Source of the DNA: Bartonella fuyuanensis
GTDB lineage: Bacteria > Pseudomonadota > Alphaproteobacteria > Rhizobiales > Rhizobiaceae
Assembly (NCBI RefSeq): GCF_014197255.1
Contig: NZ_JACIFE010000006.1
Location: 1-64,000, forward strand
Reading direction: 5' to 3'
DNA: 64,000 nt
Below, in pieces: positions 48,551 to 56,992 of the stretch; within the stretch, counting starts at the first letter, position 1, and the number at the start of each line of letters is the position of its first letter. The notes below the pieces were generated by a model. The model searched no databases. It worked only from the letters and a program-made list of their open reading frames with translations, and had not been told where the DNA came from. Made by a program: the position numbers and the translations under genes.

Positions 48551-49163
48551 GATTCGTGTTCATCAAGGTGATTTATCCACTTTAGACAATTATAAAACCG
48601 ATGCCATTGCGATTGATACCGAAACTTTAGGGTTACAACCGCATCGTGATCGTTTATGTGTTGTTCAGCTTTCTTCTGGGGATGGTACTGCTGATATTAT
48701 ACAAATTGCTAAAGGGCAAAAGAGTGCACCTAATTTAGTTAAGCTTCTTGAAGATAATGCGGTTACCAAAATATTTCATTTTGGACGTTTTGATCTTGCT
48801 ATTTTAGCGTATACATTTGGCGTTATGCCAGAGACTGTTTTTTGTACGAAGATCGCTTCAAAACTCACGCGTACTTATACGGATCGTCATGGCTTGAAAG
48901 AGATTTGTAATGAATTACTGAATGTGAATATTTCTAAACAGCAACAATCTTCGGATTGGGCGGCAGAAACGCTATCACAGGCACAAATTGAATATGCTGC
49001 ATCGGATGTGTTATATTTACACCGTTTAAAAGTTATATTTGAAGAACGCTTAAGACGTGAAGAGCGAGAAAGTATTGCTAAGGCATGCTTTCAATTTTTG
49101 CCTATGAGAGCTAGGCTTGACCTTTTAGGATGGCCGGAAGTTGATATTTTTTCGCATAGCTAA
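48543..49163 (+). CDS. rnd: Short RNase D-like 3'-5' exoribonuclease
   Basis: The 206-residue protein contains only the DEDDy exonuclease domain: AIDTETLGL (Exo I), FHFGRFDLAIL (Exo II) and YAASDVLYLHRL (Exo III). It lacks the HRDC domains of E. coli RNase D, as do many alphaproteobacterial short forms. The ATG at 48543 has GGAGG five bases before it and overlaps the upstream gene by eight bases. It probably trims tRNA or other structured RNA 3' ends. Confidence 0.9.
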   Translation: MAEIRVHQGDLSTLDNYKTDAIAIDTETLGLQPHRDRLCVVQLSSGDGTADIIQIAKGQKSAPNLVKLLEDNAVTKIFHFGRFDLAILAYTFGVMPETVFCTKIASKLTRTYTDRHGLKEICNELLNVNISKQQQSSDWAAETLSQAQIEYAASDVLYLHRLKVIFEERLRREERESIAKACFQFLPMRARLDLLGWPEVDIFSHS

Positions 49164-49439
49164 CTTTAAAAATTGGTTTTAAATGAAGTTAATTGTTGAT
49201 GCGATAGGATAAAGTGTCCATAATATACAAATTGAAGTTTAGGCAATAAAAATACATTGACAAATTCATATTTTTTGTCTTTGGAATAACTGTTATTTGA
49301 AAAAAGCAATTTTGAGGAGAAGTTGAGAATATACGCGAGGTTAGAAGGCTTAATATATAAAGGCAAACAAGATTACATTGGGCTATGCAAAAAACTAAGC
49401 CTAAAAAAGTGAGCTAGACACAGGTTAGTAAGAGCGCTT

Positions 49440-49665
49440 TTTATCAAGTCAAAGTGTTATTATAGCTTTTGCATTTAAACAAGTTTATAAGAAAGTGCCC
49501 CCTTTAAAAGAGTTTTATACATTTTTCAACTTCATTTATGATAGATAAATGATTAATTTTGCTTAGTGCGTCATGAACAAGTTTGAAATGAGAAAATTTT
49601 ACAACGTTTAAGGATCCATTGAATATGGAGCATTATATAATTATGTTTATAAATTAATGTTTTGT
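49440..49665 (+). repeat. Integrase-linked dispersed repeat, copy D (degenerate)
   Basis: TTTGAAATGAGAAAATTTTA at 49583 matches the core of the family. At 49470-49500 the sequence TTTTGCATTTAAACAAG resembles the reversed integrase start seen at copy A. The remainder of 49164-49907 has no gene. Confidence 0.55.
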
Positions 49666-49907
49666 TGTGATGTTTGCGTAGCTTATTGTTATCAGATGCT
49701 GTTTCGTATCTTTATTCATTGCCAAACAAATGATTTCTATGTTGGCAGAGTAGGGCAATTTACATTTATTTTAAAATCAAAATGGTTCTCAAATTTGCTT
49801 TTTTGAGGATTCTCATTTTTATTGATCAACATGTTATTTTTCTTTGGAAATTTGCAATGAAAGCCCTAGATAAAATCCATTATGGATATTTTTATAGGGT
49901 TACATTG

Positions 49908-50237
49908 ATGAACATAAAATATTTTATTACAGTTTTTGCTACTTTTGCTTCAATATCTGCAGCTCAGGGATCTCCTTTTTTGTCCTTTCAAAAGTTAATA
50001 CAGGGCATATCTGCTTCTGCTTTTCCTATAGATCATTTTTCTCGTGAACAGTCTAACAAAATTTTATCTGAAGTTTTTCAAATGGAATTTTCTTGCAGAA
50101 ATAACAGCAAATGCGTAACAACAGCTAAGTTAGTTCCTGTGGCATATTCTCGTAAAAAAAGAGGTCATAGACCTCAAAAAGGAACAGGGAAAAGAGGACG
50201 GCCAAACTTATTTATAAGAAGTCCAATGAGTTTTTAA
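49908..50237 (+). CDS. Small secreted basic protein of unknown function
   Basis: From the ATG at 49908 the product has 109 residues. A signal peptide (MNIKYFITVFATFASISAAQ) is close to those of the Hbp proteins downstream. The mature part has two cysteines (FSCRNNSKC) and a strongly basic tail (SRKKRGHRPQKGTGKRGR). An in-frame ATG at 49782 would add a hydrophobic extension and is less likely. No family is recognised. It could be a signal peptide captured from an hbp gene. Confidence 0.5.
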   Translation: MNIKYFITVFATFASISAAQGSPFLSFQKLIQGISASAFPIDHFSREQSNKILSEVFQMEFSCRNNSKCVTTAKLVPVAYSRKKRGHRPQKGTGKRGRPNLFIRSPMSF

Positions 50238-50551
50238 AAAGTGAAAAAACAATGTCAAGAGGTGTTGTATATGCTTTGGAATTGAAGAAGGGGAGAATTT
50301 TTATCGCTTGAAAAATAGGGGGGATTTGTTTTCAAAGGGTATTATGATTGTGTAGGGTGGGGAGGAAGACGGTTATTCGGAAAAGAGTGTAGGTAGGTGG
50401 ATTTTGGTGAAAAAATACACTGTAGAATGGCAATCGCTCGTTACAAAATTCACAGGTTTGGACGATATAACTGTATATTTGGAATTGCTCTGTTATACTG
50501 TAAATACTGCCGTTTGAAGTATGGTTATATAAAGCGTGTAAAATTCTTTGA

Positions 50552-50718
50552 TTAAGTATTTTTAGAGGGAGTGGTGGATTAAGGATAGGACTTGTCTAGA
50601 GAGCCTTTAGTTAAGTGAATCACACATGTATAGGAAACCCAGAGAAACTCGTTTGACAAAAATCTGGGATGTTTGCATACAAGATTTGAGAGGATACTTC
50701 ATTAAAATGGAGGGGAAA
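50552..50718 (+). repeat. Second dispersed repeat family, copy 2
   Basis: Diverged partner of 45968-46135, in the same orientation. No open frame is preserved across either copy. Confidence 0.65.
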
Positions 50719-51044
50719 ACAAAACAATTTTAATCTTTAATAGTATATTTCGACTATAAAATTTATCAAATATTTTTTATTTAGCACTGATTCAGAATAT
50801 CAAATATTTTTTCTGCCAAATTCATAATTTTTAAAGTAGGATGCAGTTTGAAAACTATAAGAAAGATTGCTCATTTTTTGAGCTTTAAAGGTTTTTATAT
50901 AAATTTTAATATTTATCATATTTATGTGCGATACAAAGAGTGTTCTTTAAAATGATGAAAAAATAATCAAATAGCTATTCGCATTTGGTTATGCAAAGGG
51001 TGAGGCTAAAAGTTTTGTTGGTGTGAATTTAAATAGAACGGTTA

Positions 51045-51240
51045 CATTTGGTATTGTAACAGTCTTTTCTGTTTTTGATATTGAGAGTATTCATCGGAAG
51101 CATTTTTAGCTTTTTAAAATGGCTTTATTTATCCATACCACACTTGCTCTTTTGTGAGGTGCGGGAGGGTGATTTTGATTGCTTTAATATAAGAGATCTT
51201 TTTCCATTATAAATATATGACATTTTTCATGTCAATAGCA
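51045..51240 (+). repeat. Integrase-linked dispersed repeat, copy E, with integrase-start scrap
   Basis: GTGATTTTGATTGCTTTAAT matches the repeat. Just left of it, 51045-51105 (GGTATTGTAACAGTC, then GAGAGTATTCAT) resembles the reversed integrase start. It is strongly decayed and lies upstream of the first hbp gene. Confidence 0.5.
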
Positions 51241-51408
51241 TATGCTTTCCACGGAAGATATCTATAACGCAGATTTTTTTGCAAAATTTATACAAGCGAG
51301 AAAATGTGAGGAGATAGAGATCATTTGTGCATTGGCGTAGTTTAATTTTCATTTATTACGGATCAAGCATTAAAGATGTTTTGATTGGCTTTTTGTTTTT
51401 TTTATGAG

Positions 51409-51427
51409 TGTATCATTTTTGCTACAG
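51409..51427 (+). promoter_or_regulatory. Conserved upstream motif of hbp gene 1 (candidate H-box)
   Basis: TGTATCATTTTTGCTACAG is shared, with one change at 52590 and two at 54903, by the upstream regions of all three intact hbp genes at similar distances from the start. Bartonella hbp genes are known to be controlled by Irr through an H-box element. This motif is a candidate by position only. Confidence 0.55.
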
Positions 51428-51492
51428 ATATCTGGAGAAGGGGCTCTATATGAAATGGTGTGTTCAAAAATATTCAGCTATGGAGAGAAAAT

Positions 51493-52326
51493 ATGAATAT
51501 GAAATGGTTAATAACAGCTTCTACTTTCGCTTTTGTTTCAATTTCAGTGGCGCAGGCAGCAGATGTTATTGTTCCCCCACATCCAACACCTGTTGCTCCT
51601 GTTATTGTTTCCCCAACTTTTTCTTGGACAGGTTTATATCTTGGTGGGCAGATTGGTGGTTTTTCGAGTAAAACGAAGATGGATATTCTCAGTAAAGGAC
51701 AAAAGATTCCGGTAAGTGATGATTTTTTGCCTAAACTATCAGGTTTCATGGGTGGCATTTATGCAGGTTCCAATATTGATCTCGGCAATGGTCTTATTTT
51801 AGGTGTTGATACAGATATCATGTGGTCTAATAAAGATGATACGAAGACAGGAAAAACATATGTTATTGCTCCAGATCATGTAAATTATATTAAAAAGATG
51901 TTAAGAGAATCTGGAATTAACATTGGTGAGGATGCACTTCTAGAGGGTGCTAAACGAACCCACAGTTTCATTTTTAAAGAAAAATGGGCTGGTGCAACGC
52001 GTGTCCGTATTGGTTTTGCAGCTGAGCGCATTATGCCTTATGTTGCTGGTGGTATTGCTTATACACAGCTTCAAGATAGTGCAGTAGTTTCAATAACAGA
52101 TAAAAATTCAGATAAAGTAATAGCTTCTGGTACTCTGTCCGATGAAACAAAGACCTTTGTTGGTTATACTCTTGGTGCTGGTGTTGATTTAGCAATGACC
52201 AATAATGTTATTGTTCGTGCGGAATATCGTTACTCAGATTTTGGTAAAAAGAAATTCTCAAATAATCAATATGAGACTTCCTACAAAACCAATGATTTCC
52301 GTGTTGGTGTTGCTTACAAATTTTAA
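51493..52326 (+). CDS. hbp: Hemin-binding outer membrane protein, Hbp/Omp25-31 family
   Basis: The 277-residue protein starts at the ATG at 51493, preceded by GGAGAG. It has a signal peptide ending AQAADV, then FSWTGLYLGGQIGGF, the usual first strand of Omp25/31-type eight-stranded barrels, and ends with the C-terminal aromatic VGVAYKF needed for outer-membrane insertion. The second surface loop (about residues 105-150) is variable. The family binds hemin and fibronectin in Bartonella. A good terminator follows. Confidence 0.9.
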   Translation: MNMKWLITASTFAFVSISVAQAADVIVPPHPTPVAPVIVSPTFSWTGLYLGGQIGGFSSKTKMDILSKGQKIPVSDDFLPKLSGFMGGIYAGSNIDLGNGLILGVDTDIMWSNKDDTKTGKTYVIAPDHVNYIKKMLRESGINIGEDALLEGAKRTHSFIFKEKWAGATRVRIGFAAERIMPYVAGGIAYTQLQDSAVVSITDKNSDKVIASGTLSDETKTFVGYTLGAGVDLAMTNNVIVRAEYRYSDFGKKKFSNNQYETSYKTNDFRVGVAYKF

Positions 52327-52351
52327 TAGATGGTAAATTAAATGATGAAAA

Positions 52352-52378
52352 GGCTCTGTCAACGACAGAGCCCTTGTT
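52352..52378 (+). terminator. Terminator of hbp gene 1
   Basis: GGCTCTGTC and GACAGAGCC form a perfect nine-base stem with a three-base loop, followed by a T-rich stretch. Confidence 0.85.
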
Positions 52379-52589
52379 ATTTTCTGTTGCTATATTATCA
52401 CATAACGCATAATTTATTGCGGATGTGAAAAGATATTATTTGGATTTTCTTAAAAAAAATTCATAAATAATAAATAAAAAATTCATTTAAAATCAATAAG
52501 TTATTTATATTTTCATAGCTTGCAGTTTCTTGTGCAAAGTGAAGCTATGAAGTGGTTTTATTTTGAGTGCCTCCTTCATTTTCTGCGAT

Positions 52590-52608
52590 TGTATCATTTT
52601 TACTACAG
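52590..52608 (+). promoter_or_regulatory. Conserved upstream motif of hbp gene 2 (candidate H-box)
   Basis: TGTATCATTTTTACTACAG differs from the gene 1 motif at one base and lies 57 bp before the start codon. Confidence 0.55.
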
Positions 52609-52665
52609 CTTTTCTTTCTGTAAACTTATAGTATTGTCTCAATAGTAAATTTAGGAGCAAAGTTT

Positions 52666-53613
52666 ATGAATATAAAATCTTTAGTAACAACTTCTGTCAT
52701 CGCTATGATTTCAGCTTCTGCAGCACAAGCTGCTGATGTTATCGTCCCTCGCGAAACAGCTTCAGCAGTCATCGCAGCAGCCCCTTCATTTTCTTGGACA
52801 GGTTTTTATATTGGTGGTCAAGTTGGCAATTTTTCGAGTAAAACTAAAGTAACTGTTTCAGATACAGACAGAGAATTTTCTACAAAAGATAACACGCCTA
52901 GACCTTCTGGTTTCATGGGAGGTATTTATGCAGGGTCTAACGTAGACCTCGGAAATGGTCTTGTTCTCGGTGTTGAAACTGATGCAGTTTGGGCAGACCG
53001 TGAAGAATCAAAAAAATTCCGTAGCTTTACTCTTACTAACACTCAAGCAGAAACTTTTAATAATGCTCTTGAAAAAGCTAAGGTTAACCTAGAAGGTTTA
53101 CAACGGTTTGAAGCTGGTGACAAGATAACGGAAATGCACAGTTACAGAGAAAAATGGTCTGGTGCTACACGTGTTCGTATTGGTTTTACTACGTTTGATC
53201 GTATTATGCCTTATGTTGCTGGTGGTATTGCTTATGCGCAGGTACAGGGTATACAATCAGTTTCAGGATCTAGATTAAACGTTATGCCAAGTGGAAGCAA
53301 TAATGCAAATAATGCAGGTGATGCAGGTGATGCAGGTGATGCAGGTAATACAGTTAGTCAAAAAATGTCAATTCAAAGAAACCTAAATAATGGGAATAAC
53401 ATAAATTTGACTGGTGGTACTTGGGCTAATGACACGAAGACAATGGTTGGTTTCACTGTTGGGGGCGGTGTTGATTTTGCAATGACAGATAATATTCTTT
53501 TGCGTGCAGAATACCGTTACTCCGATTTTGGTAAAAAGAAATTCGCAGATGATGCACATGAATTCGAATACAAAACCAATGATTTTCGTGTAGGTGTTGC
53601 TTACAAATTTTAA
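52666..53613 (+). CDS. hbp: Hemin-binding outer membrane protein, Hbp family, with GDA repeat loop
   Basis: The 315-residue protein has a signal peptide ending AQAADV, the FSWTGFYIGGQVGNF first strand and the C-terminal VGVAYKF. The third loop, near residues 205-235, holds three exact nine-base repeats (GAT GCA GGT), giving AGDAGDAGDAG between Asn-rich stretches. This is a likely site of repeat-number change on the cell surface. AGGAGCAAAG precedes the ATG. Confidence 0.9.
   Translation: MNIKSLVTTSVIAMISASAAQAADVIVPRETASAVIAAAPSFSWTGFYIGGQVGNFSSKTKVTVSDTDREFSTKDNTPRPSGFMGGIYAGSNVDLGNGLVLGVETDAVWADREESKKFRSFTLTNTQAETFNNALEKAKVNLEGLQRFEAGDKITEMHSYREKWSGATRVRIGFTTFDRIMPYVAGGIAYAQVQGIQSVSGSRLNVMPSGSNNANNAGDAGDAGDAGNTVSQKMSIQRNLNNGNNINLTGGTWANDTKTMVGFTVGGGVDFAMTDNILLRAEYRYSDFGKKKFADDAHEFEYKTNDFRVGVAYKF
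53317..53345 (+). repeat. 9-bp in-frame tandem repeat within hbp gene 2
   Basis: GATGCAGGT occurs three times in a row, flanked by AATGCAGGT before and AATACAG after. Gain or loss of a unit keeps the frame, so loop length can vary without loss of the protein. Confidence 0.85.
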
Positions 53614-53650
53614 TTTCGTAAAAATAAAGTTATAAGCACAAAAAAATATT

Positions 53651-53680
53651 AAGGTCTCGTGTAACGAGACCTTTATTTAT
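53651..53680 (+). terminator. Terminator of hbp gene 2
   Basis: AAGGTCTCGT and ACGAGACCTT form a perfect ten-base stem with a three-base loop, followed by a T-rich tail. Confidence 0.88.
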
Positions 53681-54364
53681 TAGCCTTTTATTTTTATTTG
53701 TCTCATTTTGTATTACAAGACTTAAGGAAAAAATTATATTATTAGAGGGTGAATTGATATTCTATATCGATTTTATCATTACTAATTAATAAAATCCTAT
53801 ATTGTTGCTGCTATATAAAAACATTCAATTAATTTCAGAAACAGGAAAAGATCATAACCAATAAATAACCTTAGCTTATTTTATTTGTTAGATTAAAGTG
53901 AGCATATGACATATATTTGTCGACTTAGTCTCTGAAGCAGGAAGACAATCTAATTAGGAAGAATGGAAGGTTATAAAGATAGAAACCAGTTTCCAACTTT
54001 ACTATCTTTTCTCAGCTTAGCTTTATAGCTTTCAAAAACATTTAGAGCAATGCCTTTTAAATAATGAAGATGTTTTGTTCTTTAATGGGATTGCACTTCT
54101 CATGTAAAAAACGCTCTGAACGAAATGCACTTGTTATTGCTTATTGCATCTTCACACATTTATTTTCAAGAAATATTTCCCAAGTTATATCACATTCACC
54201 TCATGGCAACATCTGTGAATGATCTAGAACGATAAAGTTCTTAATATAATATGAAATTTCTTAAGTATCCTCTACTTTTACGGTTAATAATAAAAAGCAA
54301 AATAGATTATTATACACTTTTCTAGCTATCAGTATTGCTGTGGACAAACTTTAGTTGTGAAGTA

Positions 54365-54550
54365 CGCTCATGAGAGGTATTTTTAATCTTGCTTTCAATG
54401 TTGTTGATCCACATGTTTATCTTGTTTATGATATATCAAGTGACATGGTTTTGATTGATTCAACATAAGCAGGTTTTAAAGTAAGCACATTCTCCAATAT
54501 TAGTTTTTTTCATTCAATGTGCAAATAATAAGTTGTCATTATAAATCTAA
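54365..54550 (+). repeat. Integrase-linked dispersed repeat, copy F, with integrase-start scrap
   Basis: TTTTGATTGATTCAACATAA and AAGTTGTCATTATAAATC mark the repeat. The 30 bp on its left (CATGAGAGGTATTTTTAATC) match the reversed integrase start of copy A. It lies between hbp gene 2 and the dead hbp copy. No other gene is seen in 53681-54640. Confidence 0.7.
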
Positions 54551-54639
54551 AGTGATGTGGCAGGACAAAGATATTTCCGCAGCGAATCTAAGAATTTTTT
54601 TGTGAGTGTTTGATTTGATGAAAATTTAATGGCGTTTAA

Positions 54640-54840
54640 TTTTAAAAAGGCAATGATAGGTTTCATGGTTTGTGTTAGCGTTGATTTGGCCATAATAGAA
54701 AACAATTTATAGTGTATAGAATACTGTTATTTAGATTTCAGTAAAAAGAACATTGTCATTAACAGTTTTGCGAAACTTTAACAAAAGTGAATTTAACTAT
54801 AAGATATATAATTTCAGTGTGATTTAGTTTACAAATTCTC
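54640..54840 (+). pseudogene. hbp: Dead hbp copy, 3' fragment
   Basis: The stretch aligns with the last ~200 bp of the intact hbp genes: GGCAATGATAGGTTTCATGG against the strand encoding MIGYTLGGG, then ATAGAATACTGTTATTTAGA against the AEYRYSDF codons, and TTTACAAATTCTC at the end. Stops and indels are scattered. The 5' part is missing. Confidence 0.75.
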
Positions 54841-54902
54841 ATTGGATGCAAAACTAAATAGTTAAGAATCCTTCTTTTTAGAATTTTTTATTTTTTTGTG
54901 AG

Positions 54903-54921
54903 TGTGTTATTTTTGCTACAG
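54903..54921 (+). promoter_or_regulatory. Conserved upstream motif of hbp gene 3 (candidate H-box)
   Basis: TGTGTTATTTTTGCTACAG matches the gene 1 motif with two changes and lies 56 bp before the start codon. The sequence around it is also similar to the gene 1 leader. Confidence 0.55.
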
Positions 54922-54977
54922 ATATTTTAAAAAAGATGCTCTATATACATTTCATTTTGGATATTTGGAGAGATTAT

Positions 54978-56744
54978 ATGAATACAAAACGTTTAATAAC
55001 AGCGTCTATTTTTTCTTTAATTTCAGCTTCTACAGCGCTAGCTGCTGATGTTTTGATTCCCCATCAATCAGCTTCATCAACTTCTTCTACTATTGTTGCT
55101 CCTACTTTTTCATGGACGGGTCTTTATTTAGGTGTTCAAGCTGGTGGTTTTTCAAGCAAGGCTGATATGGCTCTTGTTGGTCGAGACAAGAGTTTACTAC
55201 TGGATAAAGAGTTCTCTCCTAAACTTTCGGGTTTTGTAGGTGGTTTTTATGCAGGCTCTAATATTGATCTCGGTGATAACTTTGTTTTTGGTATCGATAC
55301 AGATTTAATACTTTCTGGAAAAAAACACACAAAGACCATTTCGATAGGTGCAGTTGATAGTGCTACAGTAGAGAATGCAGTAGTAAGATCTCGCAGATCA
55401 GCAGAAGTTACTTCATCGGTAAGCACACCTGCATCAGCAGTACAAACGTCAAGTGGAAAAGCACAAGTATCTGAAGAAAAATCTACATCACCAGACGTAC
55501 AAACCTTGCCAACATCGACAATAGAGACGGCATCAGCGGGATCAAAAACAGTAGAAAAAAAGCAATCCACAGAAGTTAGAGGAACCGATTCAGCAACAAG
55601 GCCCACGGCAACGACACAATTAAAGAGAGGAGCGCAAAAGAAAGGAGAGGGAGTGCAAGTTAGATCTAAACCAGCATCCTCCACCACTAAGACAAGCTCA
55701 GAACAAACAACATCATCTTCATTAGGAAGATCAGATACAGGGCAGTTATTGGTAAGCAAGGTAAGTGAAACATCTCCAGTCACATCTGAACCAGCATCTT
55801 CCAGTGCAAGGGAAAACGGATCAAAGCAGCCGCTTTCTTTAGCAAGATTAGCTACAGGGGAGCAATCATCGGGAGCAGAGGTAAGTGAACAGAAAACACC
55901 TGTAAAAACGGTTGAAAAAGCATCAGGATCATCAGCTATCTCATCAACAGGATCAGAATCAAGTCAACCGGCTGCAAAATTGCCTACATCGGTACAATCA
56001 TCAGGAGCAGAAAAAACAGTACCAAGTTCACCACTTACGCTAGCGAGATCAGGAGCATCTGGATCAGATCAAAAAACTTCCAATGGAACAAACGCAGGTC
56101 ATCATAGCATTCAGGGTGATAGTGGAAATAATGCTCATGTGCGTGTTTCCTCTAATGGAACTGGACATAATGTTAATCCGCATGCTGTATCTTCCGGAAG
56201 TGGTCATGGCTCTGGCGCTCATCCACATGGTTCTCGTCCTCATGGTGGACAGAATGTGGCTGGACAGGGTGCACAAAATACACAAGCGGTGGCTAAGAGC
56301 GACTCCAGTGTATATGGTCTAGAACAAATAAAAAAGGTGGCTTCTGAACTTGGTTTTAATCAAGAGGATGAAGTTGAAACTTTAAATCATACTTTCAAAC
56401 AAAAGTGGGGTGGTGCTACACGGATACGTATCGGGTTTACTGCTGATCGTTTTATGCCTTATCTTGCTGGCGGTATTGCTTATGGACAGTTCCAAGATAT
56501 TGTATCATTATCGGTTAAAAATGAAGATGGGAAAATTGTTTCTTCTAAGAATCTAACCGATGAAACCAAAGCCATGATTGGTTACACTCTTGGTGGTGGA
56601 ATTGATTTTGCAATGCTAGATAATGTAATTGTACGTGCAGAATATCGTTACTCTGATTTTGGAAAAAAGAAATTTGCAAAAGAAAAATTTGAAATTAACT
56701 ACAAAACCAATGATTTTCGTGTTGGTGTAGCTTACAAATTCTAA
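54978..56744 (+). CDS. hbp: Giant Hbp family outer membrane protein with ~320-residue loop insertion
   Basis: The product has 588 residues against about 280-315 for its neighbours. GGAGAG precedes the ATG at 54978. The N-terminal FSWTGLYLGVQAGGF and the C-terminal barrel (KWGGATRIRIGF to VGVAYKF) are intact. Between them, about 55345-56315 encodes a Ser/Thr/Ala/Lys-rich low-complexity segment in the position of the second surface loop. Inside it, two ~41-residue degenerate repeats start SKPASS and SEPASS. Its last ~90 residues are rich in Gly, His and Asn (SGHGSGAHPHGSRPHGG). The frame is open throughout, so selection appears to keep it. It could be an adhesin or hemin-binding display; this is inference. 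Confidence 0.9.
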   Translation: MNTKRLITASIFSLISASTALAADVLIPHQSASSTSSTIVAPTFSWTGLYLGVQAGGFSSKADMALVGRDKSLLLDKEFSPKLSGFVGGFYAGSNIDLGDNFVFGIDTDLILSGKKHTKTISIGAVDSATVENAVVRSRRSAEVTSSVSTPASAVQTSSGKAQVSEEKSTSPDVQTLPTSTIETASAGSKTVEKKQSTEVRGTDSATRPTATTQLKRGAQKKGEGVQVRSKPASSTTKTSSEQTTSSSLGRSDTGQLLVSKVSETSPVTSEPASSSARENGSKQPLSLARLATGEQSSGAEVSEQKTPVKTVEKASGSSAISSTGSESSQPAAKLPTSVQSSGAEKTVPSSPLTLARSGASGSDQKTSNGTNAGHHSIQGDSGNNAHVRVSSNGTGHNVNPHAVSSGSGHGSGAHPHGSRPHGGQNVAGQGAQNTQAVAKSDSSVYGLEQIKKVASELGFNQEDEVETLNHTFKQKWGGATRIRIGFTADRFMPYLAGGIAYGQFQDIVSLSVKNEDGKIVSSKNLTDETKAMIGYTLGGGIDFAMLDNVIVRAEYRYSDFGKKKFAKEKFEINYKTNDFRVGVAYKF

Positions 56745-56767
56745 TCTTTTTAAAGAGTAAATTTTTA

Positions 56768-56800
56768 AAAGGTTCCACTGAATAGTGGAGCCTTTATTTT
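56768..56800 (+). terminator. Terminator of hbp gene 3
   Basis: AAAGGTTCCACT pairs with AGTGGAGCCTTT around GAAT with one G-T pair, and ATTTTTT follows. Confidence 0.85.
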
Positions 56801-56992
56801 TTAAAAGTCATTTTTTAGTTTCTTTTCTTGTGAATTTTATGATAAAGCCCCTGAAGTGTGATGATATATTTCCTTGATCACTGCTTAATGCGAATGATAA
56901 GTTCGGCTTTCCCTATAAATAAAACCAGAGTTGCAGGGTTCAGGGAAGTTATACAAAAATGAAATCGTAAAAGTGGACAGGAATATTTCACA

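Noticed and set aside
50900-51010. Decayed copy of the SH3-domain gene at 24947
   Set aside because: A short resemblance around TATGTGCGATAAAGAG is seen, but it fades quickly and could be chance.
55247-55783. 178-codon open frame antisense to the giant hbp gene
   Set aside because: It arises from the Ser/Thr/Ala-rich codon composition of the plus-strand insert. No ribosome site or domain is visible.
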